Positions 32,100 through 39,849 of a stretch of 40,434 nucleotides of DNA are shown here, in pieces. The stretch comes from Brevibacillus massiliensis (GTDB lineage Bacteria; Bacillota; Bacilli; Brevibacillales; Brevibacillaceae): assembly GCF_000311785.1 (NCBI RefSeq), contig NZ_HE978556.1:1-40434 (forward strand), given 5' to 3'. The stretch's first letter is position 1, and the number at the start of each line of letters is the position of its first letter. Position numbers and translations under genes: made by a program. The notes under the pieces are model-generated. The model was not told the DNA's origin. It was given only the letters and a program-made list of their open reading frames with translations, and did not search any database.

Positions 32100-32510
32100 T
32101 CAGGGACGGCGGGACTGCAGATCGTCTTCCCATCGATCCAGGATGTCCTCCTTAAGTACGCTCCTTGCCCATTTGCGTTCGTAGTACGACACCTCTTCTG
32201 CAGACGGCTCCGGATTGCCCCTGATCAGGCGATACCCGAGATAGAGTATCCCGACGGCGATCAACGTGCTGAACAACAAATGGACCTTGCCGGTCAGCAT
32301 CAAGATGCCGAAGAAGACCAGGAATGCCCCCCAGATACGGGCACCTGATGATTTGGCTGCGAGCACTTTGCTCCCGCCCCAGAAGATGATTGCTCCTGAG
32401 ATGAGAAAGCCCAGCACGCCTTTGACAAACCCCAAGTGGCCAAGCAAGATGACTACTCCGAGGAACAGCAGCGCGGTTCCGAGAAGCAGCTTCCCTGACC
32501 GCTCACTCAT
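32100..32510 (-). CDS. liaI: LiaI-like small membrane protein
   Basis: A 136-residue protein with about four hydrophobic segments in the first 95 residues (LLLGTALLFLGVVILLGHLG and others of the LiaI/LiaF-type TM region) and a charged tail, SYYERKWARSVLKEDILDRW. Longer-tailed than B. subtilis LiaI, which anchors LiaH at the membrane. ATG 32510 follows GGAGGGATG. It is the first gene of the lia-type operon. A candidate -10 (TACAAT on the minus strand, 32555-32560) lies upstream without a good -35, as expected for an activator-dependent promoter. Confidence 0.8.
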   Translation of the reverse strand: MSERSGKLLLGTALLFLGVVILLGHLGFVKGVLGFLISGAIIFWGGSKVLAAKSSGARIWGAFLVFFGILMLTGKVHLLFSTLIAVGILYLGYRLIRGNPEPSAEEVSYYERKWARSVLKEDILDRWEDDLQSRRP

Positions 32511-32718
32511 CGTACATCCCTCCGTTTTCTTCTTTAACTCCTGCTCACGACTTTATTGTAGACGACCCTTTTTGCGAGTATAACGGGCGGGCGATTGGTT
32601 TTTGCGTCCGTCCGAAGGCGGAGAAGCTCGTCCTGCCATGATCGGACAAGCCCCGCTGAAAGCATTCTTTGACGAATAAACCTGCCGCGCGTTTCGGTAA
32701 TATGACAGGAATTTGTGA

Positions 32719-32738
32719 CGAAATTTTGAACGATTTCG
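32719..32738. promoter_or_regulatory. Perfect dyad between divergent lia and NlpC/P60 genes
   Basis: CGAAAT (32719-32724) is inverted as ATTTCG (32733-32738) with an 8-bp centre; flanking TGA/GCA extends the match loosely. It lies in the divergent control region of two envelope-related units and may be a regulator site. No known regulator was matched. Confidence 0.3.
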
Positions 32739-32800
32739 CAAAATAGAGGAAATCCTTGGACAACCTCGAATTATTTTGGTCATTGTGTAAAAAAAATCGA

Positions 32801-32918
32801 AAAAAGCCGAGTTCCATGGTGGAAACGGGGGAACCAATGTTTTGGGGTGAGTAGCTGTTTCGACAGTTTAGGGAATCCTTTCGCCCGAACCCTTCAGCTA
32901 ACCTCGTAGGCTTGAGAA
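32801..32918 (+). promoter_or_regulatory. Cyclic-di-AMP riboswitch (ydaO/yuaA class)
   Basis: The stretch AAAAAGCCGAGTTCC, GGAAACGGGGGAACCAATG, TTTTGGGGTGA, then CGCCCGAACCCTTCAGCTAA and CCTCGTAGGC reproduces the conserved blocks of the ydaO element in order. In Firmicutes this class senses c-di-AMP and often controls cell-wall hydrolases and potassium transport. It ends about 13 bp before the NlpC/P60 start codon. Confidence 0.93.
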
Positions 32919-32931
32919 AGGAGCAGCTTCT

Positions 32932-33423
32932 TTGCGTATGCGTAAGTTTGTGTGTTCATTGATTTTGGCTGGAGTGCTTGCCAGCGGAGCCGGTTCGGTG
33001 TTTGCAGCGGAAAACCCGCTTCTGGACACCATCGACAACCTTTACGGCGTTCCGTATAAAACGGCAGGAACCACCACCAAAGGGTTTGACTGCTCCGGTT
33101 TTACACAATACGTCTTTCAAGCGTTAGACGTCGAGATTCCCCACTCTTCTGCATCACAATACGAGCTAGGGACGGCCGTCTCCAAAGACGAACTGCAACC
33201 GGGAGATCTGGTGTTTTTTAACACCAATGGCCACAGCATCTCCCATGTGGGAATCTACATCGGCGACAATATGTTCGCCCACTCCGAAACCGGTAAAGGG
33301 GTCACCAAGACATCGCTGAACGATCCCTACTACTGGAGCAAGCGTTACGTCGGAGCAAAGCGCGTAGCTATTCCGGCACTGGAAAAAGCAAAAGAAGATA
33401 GCAAAGAGAAAACGGAAAACTAA
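32932..33423 (+). CDS. Secreted NlpC/P60 peptidoglycan endopeptidase
   Basis: A 163-residue protein. A signal peptide (about 1-25, basic start, hydrophobic core, cleavage after VFA) precedes one NlpC/P60 domain of DL-endopeptidase type. The catalytic Cys is in FDCSGFTQYVF, the His in HVGIYIGDNMF, and the third polar residue is the His in FAHSETG. A charged tail KAKEDSKEKTEN ends the protein; there is no binding repeat. TTG 32932 fits the AAAGGAG at 8 nt better than ATG 32938. It is placed under a c-di-AMP riboswitch, which should lower expression when c-di-AMP is high. Confidence 0.92.
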   Translation: MRMRKFVCSLILAGVLASGAGSVFAAENPLLDTIDNLYGVPYKTAGTTTKGFDCSGFTQYVFQALDVEIPHSSASQYELGTAVSKDELQPGDLVFFNTNGHSISHVGIYIGDNMFAHSETGKGVTKTSLNDPYYWSKRYVGAKRVAIPALEKAKEDSKEKTEN

Positions 33424-33434
33424 CTTGTTTGGAA

Positions 33435-33461
33435 GTCAGAGGGCAGCGCCTCTGGCTTTTT
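33435..33461 (+). terminator. Terminator of the NlpC/P60 gene
   Basis: Arms CAGAGG (33437-33442) and CCTCTG (33449-33454), followed by GCTTTTTC. Confidence 0.7.
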
Positions 33462-33598
33462 CTGACGAAATTTAGTACCAGCTCCCAAGATAACCTCTTA
33501 GGAATCCCCCCTACAGACTGTTATTACCACTGTGTATTTCTTCGTTTCGTGATATGATGGGAATGAGAATGTGACGTTGCAGTTGGAGGGGATATAGA

Positions 33599-34321
33599 TT
33601 GAAAGAAGAACACATTCTTGTGGTTGACGACAATCAGGAGATCACAGATCTTCTCCAAGATATATTTGAGAGCGAAGGTTTGAAGGTATCTACCGCAAAC
33701 AGCGGCGCCCAGGCGCTTAGCATGTTGGAAAACGGACTGAATCCTGACCTGATCCTGCTCGACATCATGATGCCGGGCATCAGCGGATACGAACTTTGCG
33801 CCCAAATTCGCCGCGAATGGGAAATGCCCATTCTCTTTTTAAGCGCAAAGGGAAAAGCCGTCGACAAAGTCGTGGGCTTTGAGATCGGAGCCGACGATTA
33901 CATTACCAAGCCCTTTGAGACCGAGGAACTGCTTGCAAGAGTACGCGCTCACCTGCGTCGCTTTGAACGGATTCGCCATATCGGGCAGCGCGAAAACGCC
34001 AAGCAGGAAGCTGCAGCAGGGATGAGCCAGCTTTCCTTTAAGGGGCTGGAAATCAACAGAGAAACGTATACGGTCTATGTCAATGACGAAAAGGTAGACC
34101 TTTCGACAAAGGAATTTCAGCTTTTGGCCTTTTTAGCGGAAAATCCGGGTGTTGTCTTTACCCGCGAGGAAATCTACGACCGCGTCTGGGGATACGGATA
34201 CGGCTCGCTCAACACGGTCACGGTGCACATTAAAAACCTGCGCGAAAAGCTGGAGAAGGATCGGACATTTATCAAGACCCAGTGGGGAACCGGCTACGTT
34301 TTCATAGGGGAGCGCATTTGA
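33599..34321 (+). CDS. OmpR/PhoB-family response regulator
   Basis: A 240-residue regulator with receiver domain (1-120): acidic D10, D11, phospho-acceptor D55 in LILLDIMMPG, Thr/Ser in FLSAKG and Lys in ITKPFE. The C-terminal winged helix (about 145-238) contains LSTKEFQLLAFLAENPG and the recognition part TVTVHIKNLREKLE. TTG 33599 follows GGAGGGG at 9 nt. It is directly followed by its kinase (1 bp apart). No target is evident; envelope-related neighbours make a cell-envelope role possible. Confidence 0.93.
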   Translation: MKEEHILVVDDNQEITDLLQDIFESEGLKVSTANSGAQALSMLENGLNPDLILLDIMMPGISGYELCAQIRREWEMPILFLSAKGKAVDKVVGFEIGADDYITKPFETEELLARVRAHLRRFERIRHIGQRENAKQEAAAGMSQLSFKGLEINRETYTVYVNDEKVDLSTKEFQLLAFLAENPGVVFTREEIYDRVWGYGYGSLNTVTVHIKNLREKLEKDRTFIKTQWGTGYVFIGERI

Positions 34322-34322
34322 G

Positions 34323-35663
34323 ATGAGAATCGGCACGAAGCTGTTCTTATCTTTTTTTGCGATTATTTTGTTTCATCTGTTAACGTATCAGCTCATCTTC
34401 AAAAACATCATCGTCGAGCAAATCAAGAATGACCGTTACGAGCAGTTTTTGAACGAAAAAGTGGCGGCTCAGCGCGTGCTAATCAATCAGCTGATGCGGT
34501 CGAACACTTTCAAAGACCCGCTTGAAGTGCATGAACTCGGCTCTGAGCTCCCTGAAGATCTGATGTACAAGGTTACGGTGGAAGACGCCAATGGGACGAT
34601 TCTCTTTACAAAAGTGTCACAAGCCTACAGTCTGAAGGGGCCTAACAAAAAAGAGGTGGCTGAATACTACTTTCAGCATGACCCGGTCAACCAGGGGCGC
34701 ACCGTCATCACATTCTATACCGATGAATCGGACATCCTCGCCTCCAAAGGGGTCTCGATGTCGGTCTGGTACATCTACGGCAGCATCCTGCTTCTGGGAC
34801 TGGTCTTCATGTTCATACTGGTTCGCTGGATCTTGCGGCCGGTGGGTGAGCTTTCGCTTGTCACGCAGGAGATCAGGGACGGCAAACGGTACGTCTCCTT
34901 CTCCTACAAGGCAAATGATGAATTTGGCCAATTGTTTCAATATTTCACAGATATGGTGGAAGAGCTGCGCAACTCTGAAGAGCGGCAGCAGGAACTGATC
35001 GCCGCCATCGCCCACGACTTCCGCACTCCGCTGACGACGATTAAAGGTTATGCCTCCTTTATCGGTTCTGGAAGGGTCACGGATATGGAACGGATTCAAA
35101 ACCAGATGAAAAAGATCGGAGGCAAAGTAAACGATCTGGAAAAACTGCTGGATGAACTGCAGGACTTCACCTACCAAAGCAGGCAGCTCCCGCTTGTGCT
35201 AAGCCGGATTCACCTGGTTCCTTTCGTCCAAAATATCGCTGAGGAATACGAGGTAAAAGCGCAAGAAGCCGGTTTGCGGTTTGCTTGCAAGATCCGGGTG
35301 TCCAAAGAACTGCGCATTGAAGCAGATGAGACAAAGCTTCGCAGAGTTTTGGAAAATTTGCTGAATAACGCCATTCACTACAACAAACCGGAGGGGTCCA
35401 TCCTCTTGACCTGTGATCAGCGAGAACGTCACGTGCTGTTCTCCGTCATCGACAAAGGGGAGGGAATTGCCGAGGAGGACATCAACAAAATATTTGCCAA
35501 GTTTTACCGGGCAGACAAATCACGCAATCGAAATACCGGCGGAACGGGGTTGGGGCTGGCCATTTGCCAAAGCATCGTGCAGCGCCACGGCGGCGAGCTG
35601 TCCGTCATCAGCCAGTTGGGGGAAGGCAGCTGCTTCTCCTTTACGATTCCCTTCCACCAGTGA
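34323..35663 (+). CDS. Membrane sensor histidine kinase (HAMP/HisKA)
   Basis: A 446-residue kinase with two membrane helices (about 7-27 and 150-172) bracketing an extracytoplasmic sensor of about 120 residues, a HAMP linker (about 172-225), a HisKA domain with the phospho-His in AAIAHDFRTPLTTIKGYA, and a HATPase domain with the N box NLLNNAIHYN, G1 DKGEGIAEED and G2 GGTGLGLAIC. ATG 34323 is one base after the regulator stop, with AGGGGAG upstream. Forms a two-component pair with the regulator. I could not assign it to a named system. Confidence 0.93.
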   Translation: MRIGTKLFLSFFAIILFHLLTYQLIFKNIIVEQIKNDRYEQFLNEKVAAQRVLINQLMRSNTFKDPLEVHELGSELPEDLMYKVTVEDANGTILFTKVSQAYSLKGPNKKEVAEYYFQHDPVNQGRTVITFYTDESDILASKGVSMSVWYIYGSILLLGLVFMFILVRWILRPVGELSLVTQEIRDGKRYVSFSYKANDEFGQLFQYFTDMVEELRNSEERQQELIAAIAHDFRTPLTTIKGYASFIGSGRVTDMERIQNQMKKIGGKVNDLEKLLDELQDFTYQSRQLPLVLSRIHLVPFVQNIAEEYEVKAQEAGLRFACKIRVSKELRIEADETKLRRVLENLLNNAIHYNKPEGSILLTCDQRERHVLFSVIDKGEGIAEEDINKIFAKFYRADKSRNRNTGGTGLGLAICQSIVQRHGGELSVISQLGEGSCFSFTIPFHQ

Positions 35664-35684
35664 GGATCTTGGCTTGCACGCAAG

Positions 35685-35727
35685 CGGCATCTCCGCAGCT
35701 GACCTGACGGAGATGCCGTCTTTCTTT
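35685..35727 (+). terminator. Terminator of the two-component operon
   Basis: Perfect 11-bp arms CGGCATCTCCG (35685-35695) and CGGAGATGCCG (35708-35718), followed by TCTTTCTTTG. Confidence 0.85.
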
Positions 35728-35740
35728 GTTTGAAGCGGGT

Positions 35741-36292
35741 TCATTCGCTGAGCCTGGCCAGCGACACTACGGTGTGGTCGATCAGATCGCGCAAATCGCC
35801 GATGTTGCCCTCATCGATCTTGCGGTGAAAGTCGAGGGTGATTTTGTTCTCATAGATGTCAGGGGGCCAGCGAAACGGCCTGTGCTCATCCAGCGTCGCA
35901 GAGATCTGCTGGGTGATGTGCGGGCGGTCTCCCCAAATTTCGTTTAAAATGCGGACGATCTCATTCGTATCTCTCTCTACATCTTGAACATATGTATAAA
36001 AATGGATACAAACCGTGCATCCGATATGTTCTGTCAGCGGCTGTTCCATCAGCTCCCCGGCGATATCGGCCAGTGACGTGCGCAGTTGGAACTGTGCTGT
36101 CACCTCGCGTTTGCCGGCGGCTGCTCCCTCAGGCAGGCGAAAATCGATTTGAAACAGCCGCTGGTACACCGCTGTATCGATCAGATCGGCACGGGCTGTG
36201 ACGAGGATGTCACCGTCAAAATCGCGGTCGTATACCGCTCCCTCCAAAACAACTTTGATATTGTCAAACACAAGGGGGTGGAACATCTGCAT
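35741..36292 (-). CDS. Conserved hypothetical protein, 183 residues
   Basis: Starts at ATG 36292 with AGGAGAGG upstream. A soluble protein with alternating strands and helices: MFHPLVFDNIKVVLEGAVYD, later DFDGDILVTARADLID, and a C-terminal IYENKITLDFHRKID followed by LRDLIDHTVVSL. The negatively charged YDRDFDGD stretch could bind a metal, but I recognise no family. It probably shares a control region with nothing else; yhfH lies upstream in the same direction behind its own terminator. Confidence 0.7.
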   Translation of the reverse strand: MQMFHPLVFDNIKVVLEGAVYDRDFDGDILVTARADLIDTAVYQRLFQIDFRLPEGAAAGKREVTAQFQLRTSLADIAGELMEQPLTEHIGCTVCIHFYTYVQDVERDTNEIVRILNEIWGDRPHITQQISATLDEHRPFRWPPDIYENKITLDFHRKIDEGNIGDLRDLIDHTVVSLARLSE

Positions 36293-36352
36293 TTTCCTCT
36301 CCTAACGAAGTCTGGTCTTTTTATCATGCCCGCTTTCTTTGATGCCGGCAAG

Positions 36353-36388
36353 CAAAAAAAATCCACTTCCCATGTCCGGGTAAAGTGG
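36353..36388 (-). terminator. Terminator of the YhfH-like gene
   Basis: On the minus strand CCACTT (36383-36388) pairs with AAGTGG (36363-36368) around an inner CCCGG/..GGG loop, followed by ATTTTTTTT. Confidence 0.8.
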
Positions 36389-36407
36389 TGTTTTGCGAGC
36401 GTTTCGC

Positions 36408-36560
36408 TTAGCGTCCGCGTACATTTTCTTTTTCCAATCGTTCCTCCTGACAATGAAAGCATTCCGGCATGTAGGATTCCGCCTGGTCCACGATCGGATT
36501 TCCGCAAACGATACAGCATTTTTTCGGCAGTGTAGCAAAGAAAGTACGAACAGCCATCAT
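36408..36560 (-). CDS. yhfH: YhfH family small zinc-knuckle protein
   Basis: A 50-residue protein: MMAVRTFFATLPKKCCIVCG, then an EQ/DQAESYMPECFHCQEE part. The FF-x-LP-K-C-x2-CG start and C-x2-C end form the four-Cys arrangement of the YhfH family, probably binding zinc. ATG 36560 (or 36557) follows a run of G at 8 nt; the longer frame from 36620 has no ribosome site. It has its own promoter and terminator. Function unknown. Confidence 0.75.
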   Translation of the reverse strand: MMAVRTFFATLPKKCCIVCGNPIVDQAESYMPECFHCQEERLEKENVRGR

Positions 36561-36591
36561 GTTAATGCCCCCCTCAGATGATCTTGATGTC

Positions 36592-36620
36592 ATTGTATTA
36601 TAACAACGGGGATTATTCAA
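36592..36620 (-). promoter_or_regulatory. Sigma-A promoter of the YhfH-like gene
   Basis: The minus strand shows -35 TTGAAT (36615-36620), 17-bp spacer and -10 TACAAT (36592-36597), about 32 bp ahead of the start codon. Confidence 0.7.
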
Positions 36621-36735
36621 AACTTTGTTATATTACATTACAGCCGTTTATCGCCGCGAAACGTGCAGAATCTTCGTTATTCTTTCATACGCTCTGTATT
36701 GTAACTAAGTTGATTTTTTTCTTCTGTATTAATAC

Positions 36736-36764
36736 AAAAAAACGGAATACTGTAAAGTACTCCG
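36736..36764 (-). terminator. Terminator of the 114-residue hypothetical gene
   Basis: Minus-strand CGGAGTAC (36757-36764) pairs with GTATTCCG (36743-36750, one wobble) and is followed by TTTTTTT. Confidence 0.8.
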
Positions 36765-36766
36765 CC

Positions 36767-37111
36767 CTACACTGCCTCGTATATCTCTTCGTAACGCTTG
36801 CTGATTTCCTCTTGGCTCAAACCCAACTCGCGCAACCGGTTGATCATCGCTCCCGTCCAGATCCCGGTGCGCTCCTCCATTTTTTTGTACTTCTTCGCGT
36901 CCTTCGTGCGGCGCTTCGCCCGATCTTCGCTGTTCGCCTTGAGGTTATCGAGGATAAACAGCATCTTCAAGCCTTGTTCCTCATCGAGCTGCTGCCATCC
37001 TTCATTTAAGAAGTTGATGACCTCTTTATAATAGCGGTCAAATTCCTCGAAAGAAATCTCGGTATCCATGTTCAGGTATTCTTTCATTTGCTCAAACAAA
37101 GCGTCTACCAT
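36767..37111 (-). CDS. Conserved hypothetical protein, 114 residues
   Basis: Starts at ATG 37111, behind AAAGGA at 9 nt. A soluble, highly charged, all-helical protein: FEQMKEYLNMDTEISFEEFD, a middle helix NEGWQQLDEEQGLKMLFILD, a Lys/Arg-rich stretch RAKRRTKDAKKYKKMEER, then LRELGLSQEEISKRYEEIYE. The last part resembles a helix-turn-helix-like segment but is too short to call. No family is recognised. It is divergent from rlmD. Confidence 0.7.
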   Translation of the reverse strand: MVDALFEQMKEYLNMDTEISFEEFDRYYKEVINFLNEGWQQLDEEQGLKMLFILDNLKANSEDRAKRRTKDAKKYKKMEERTGIWTGAMINRLRELGLSQEEISKRYEEIYEAV

Positions 37112-37247
37112 CCAACCCATTCCTTTCATTTGCTCTGCAACCCATTATAGTGAAAATACCGCAGAAAGTCTATTCTGATGGATGAGGAGTTCTTGCCTGT
37201 GTTTCTGTATAATAAGGAGGCAAATGGATGAAGGAGCGAACAGTACG

Positions 37248-38642
37248 ATGACAAAACGCCTACAACAGACAGACGTCCCGCTGCGCCCCGGACAGCAGGT
37301 GACCTTAACGATAAAAAGCCTCGGCATCAATGGAGAAGGCATTGGCTATTACAAGAAAAAAATCGTGTTCGTCCCCGCTGCTCTCCCCGGGGAAGTGGTT
37401 AATGCGGAAATCACCAGCGTACAGGAACGCTACGCTACGGCACGCCTGGTCAAGCTGAAAGAGCGCTCCCCGGACCGCGTTCAGCCCCCCTGCCCGCTGT
37501 ATGAAGCCTGCGGCGGCTGCAGCCTGCAGCATCTCGACTATCAGGCACAATTGGCGAGCAAACAATCCCTGGTGGTGGAAGCGCTGCAAAAGTACGCAAA
37601 ACTGACCGACCCTCCGGTGCGGCCGACAATCGGCATGACTGATCCCTGGAAATACCGGAATAAAGCGCAATTTCAAGTCGGACGGCAAGGCGGGAAGCTG
37701 GTCGCCGGATTGTACAAAAGCGGCAGTCACGAGCTTGTCGACCTGGAGGGCTGTCTCATCCAGCACCCCTCCACCAACGAGATAACCGAGAAAGCCAAGC
37801 AGATCATCGATGCACTCGGCATCCCCAGCTACGACGAGCGGAAGCGGACAGGCGTCATTCGCACGATCGTCTCGCGCGTCGCCTTTGCCACCGGTGAGAC
37901 ACAGCTCACGCTGGTCACGGCGACCGACGAGATTCCTCACCTGCGGGAGCTGATACTGGAGCTGCGGTATCACCTGCCGTCGCTGGTCAGCATCGTGCAG
38001 AACGTCAATCCGAAAAAAACTTCAGTCGTCTTCGGAGAGACCACCAAAGTCCTGTGGGGGAAACCGTCGATCGCCGAAAGTCTGGGCGATTTGTCGTTCG
38101 ACCTGTCGGCGCGGGCCTTTTTTCAGTTGAATCCGGAGCAGACAACCAAGCTGTACAATGAAGTGAAGGCGGCCGCCGGACTTGGCGGCGAGGAGTACGT
38201 CTTGGACCTGTACTGCGGAACAGGGACGATTTCTCTGTGGCTGGCTCCTTTTGCGCGGGAAGTCCGGGGAATCGAGATCATCCCCGAAGCGGTGGAAGAC
38301 GCCCGCCAAAACGCCAAAAACAACGGCATCACCAACGCCCATTTTTACACCGGCCGAGCGGAAGTCATTATGCCGAAGCGGGCCAAACAAGGGCTGAAGC
38401 CGGATGTCGTCGTCGTCGATCCGCCGCGCACCGGCCTTGACCCCGCCCTGATCAACAGCCTGCTGGACGTTCGCCCGGAGCGGATCGTCTATGTCTCCTG
38501 CAATCCCTCGACGCTGGCTAAAGATCTGAGTCGGCTGCTGGGAGAGTACGAGTTGAAGTATGTGCAGCCGGTGGATATGTTTCCGCATACGGCGCATGTG
38601 GAGTGCTGTTCACTGTTAGTGTGGAAGGAAAAAACAGTATGA
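37248..38642 (+). CDS. rlmD: 23S rRNA (uracil-C5)-methyltransferase RlmD/RlmCD
   Basis: A 464-residue enzyme that methylates uracil C5 in 23S rRNA. Domains: TRAM (about 10-70), an iron-sulfur cysteine set (PPCPLYEACGGCSL), central linker, and methyltransferase core with LDLYCGTGTISLWLA, VVDPPRTGLD and the catalytic Cys in YVSCNPSTLAKDL. ATG 37248 lies after GAAGGAG; a -10-like TATAAT at 37208-37213 would put the transcript start near 37220, so the upstream AAGGAGG and ATG 37224 are less likely. The final 14 codons (HVECCSLLVWKEKTV) are partly repeated at 39749, marking a probable integration site (see findings). Confidence 0.94.
   Translation: MTKRLQQTDVPLRPGQQVTLTIKSLGINGEGIGYYKKKIVFVPAALPGEVVNAEITSVQERYATARLVKLKERSPDRVQPPCPLYEACGGCSLQHLDYQAQLASKQSLVVEALQKYAKLTDPPVRPTIGMTDPWKYRNKAQFQVGRQGGKLVAGLYKSGSHELVDLEGCLIQHPSTNEITEKAKQIIDALGIPSYDERKRTGVIRTIVSRVAFATGETQLTLVTATDEIPHLRELILELRYHLPSLVSIVQNVNPKKTSVVFGETTKVLWGKPSIAESLGDLSFDLSARAFFQLNPEQTTKLYNEVKAAAGLGGEEYVLDLYCGTGTISLWLAPFAREVRGIEIIPEAVEDARQNAKNNGITNAHFYTGRAEVIMPKRAKQGLKPDVVVVDPPRTGLDPALINSLLDVRPERIVYVSCNPSTLAKDLSRLLGEYELKYVQPVDMFPHTAHVECCSLLVWKEKTV
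38595..38620 (+). repeat. Direct repeat copy 1 (putative attL) in the rlmD 3' end
   Basis: 26 bp inside the last codons of rlmD, coding HVECCSLL, are identical to 39749-39774. The match then continues imperfectly for about 10 bp (GGAAGGA shared). The gene ends 22 bp later. Confidence 0.85.
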
Positions 38643-38695
38643 CTGATATAAAGAAAGACGAAAATTTGTTTGCAAGTGGAAAGGAATAATGAAAT

Positions 38696-39733
38696 ATGAC
38701 AGAAAAATTGCGGGAGATCATAAATGACTTGACTGAAAAAGAAGCAAAAACATTGATATATCATGTATTCCTAAGAGTGAATCTTGTAGAAGAAACAAAA
38801 TATAGCCAAGAACAATTTTTTAAAGATATCAGCCGGACATATAAACGGGTATTGAACTACAAAACCCGTCAGGAAAAGAAGAAAGGGAACGGTCAATACA
38901 AAAAGGTTCATATTATTTTCGGTGATTCTGCTTCAGGATGCCTCCGCATGGCGCTTAAGGGCTTAGGAGTACAGCAGGAGGAGAAGGTTATAACGTTTTC
39001 TGATCTCTTCTCCATCGGTCCAGTATGGCAATTGCATACAGAGGAAGGACAAAAGCTTAGAGAAGAATGGTTTAGTAAGCATTTTGGCTACACTGAAGAA
39101 GAGGCTACACACTATACACAGTGCTTTCAACATACATTGAACGAAATTTGCTCGATTCCTTCCGATGTCCCGATTACTATTTGGACGGGAGAAAATGCTA
39201 CTGAGCAGACCGGACTCAGATTTGCTTTGTTTCTTTTGAGAGAGAAAACAAATGATATTTTTATCATCAATGCTGCAGATACTCATAAACGACTGTTCGA
39301 TCAACCGGAACGTACGTATGTTATTCGGTATACAGGTGAAATTGCGCCGGAACGCTTACATGCCATCTATGAAGCGAACAGGACAATTCAACCACTGACT
39401 CTTCACAACAGGGAAGGACTTACTGCAGAATGGCTTCGTCTTGCGGATACATACGAAGTGTTGCGTATTTGGGAAAATCCATGTGTGGAAAGTGTTTCGG
39501 AGGAGTATTTTGACCTCAATATTATCCAGGCAGCTCAGGAGCTCCATCGCCAGCAGAAGCAGAAAGACTTCCTGAAAGCAGCGAGGGTTATAGGGGAAGC
39601 TCTGGGAAGGATAGAGCAGCATATTGGCGACGAGTTTTTAGAATATCGGCTCAGGATGTTGATAAGTCGAAATGTTTTTGATGCAACAGGAAGTCTGGAA
39701 GCGATGAGGTACTATAGTGTCCAGTTACGTTAA
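38696..39733 (+). CDS. DUF1835/DUF3658 domain protein
   Basis: A 345-residue cytoplasmic protein. After a charged N-terminal helix (1-65) comes DUF1835 (about 70-190): VHIIFGDSASGCLRMALKGL, then FSDLFSIGPVWQLH. DUF3658 follows (about 225-340) with YEVLRIWENP, EEYFDLNI and the C-terminal EYRLRMLIS and MRYYSVQL. The two domains usually occur together in Firmicutes; their function is unknown. ATG 38696 follows AAAGGA at 10 nt. The gene is visibly more A+T-rich than its neighbours and sits exactly between two copies of the rlmD 3' end, so it looks acquired. Confidence 0.85.
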   Translation: MTEKLREIINDLTEKEAKTLIYHVFLRVNLVEETKYSQEQFFKDISRTYKRVLNYKTRQEKKKGNGQYKKVHIIFGDSASGCLRMALKGLGVQQEEKVITFSDLFSIGPVWQLHTEEGQKLREEWFSKHFGYTEEEATHYTQCFQHTLNEICSIPSDVPITIWTGENATEQTGLRFALFLLREKTNDIFIINAADTHKRLFDQPERTYVIRYTGEIAPERLHAIYEANRTIQPLTLHNREGLTAEWLRLADTYEVLRIWENPCVESVSEEYFDLNIIQAAQELHRQQKQKDFLKAARVIGEALGRIEQHIGDEFLEYRLRMLISRNVFDATGSLEAMRYYSVQLR

Positions 39734-39748
39734 TGTGATTGGTCTACA

Positions 39749-39774
39749 CATGTGGAGTGCTGTTCACTGTTAGT
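39749..39774 (+). repeat. Direct repeat copy 2 (putative attR), duplicate of the rlmD 3' end
   Basis: Identical over 26 bp to 38595-38620. In the equivalent frame it would encode THVECCSLLVRKDH and a stop (39787-39789), i.e. an alternative rlmD C-terminus, followed 30 bp later by a terminator (39816-39848). This suggests that it is the original gene end, displaced by insertion. Confidence 0.85.
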
Positions 39775-39815
39775 ACGGAAGGACCATTAAAACGGAGATC
39801 TATTGATGCATATAG

Positions 39816-39848
39816 AAAAGAAGGGCGGAGAACCCCTTCTTTTTCGTT
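39816..39848 (+). terminator. Terminator, probably the original one of rlmD
   Basis: Arms AAAAGAAGGG (39816-39825) and CCCTTCTTTT (39834-39843), followed by TCGTTTT. Confidence 0.75.
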
Positions 39849-39849
39849 T

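Noticed and set aside
32545-32837. Two overlapping minus-strand frames of about 90 codons
   Set aside because: They lie in the lia/NlpC control region, overlap the c-di-AMP riboswitch start and have no ribosome site or recognisable sequence.
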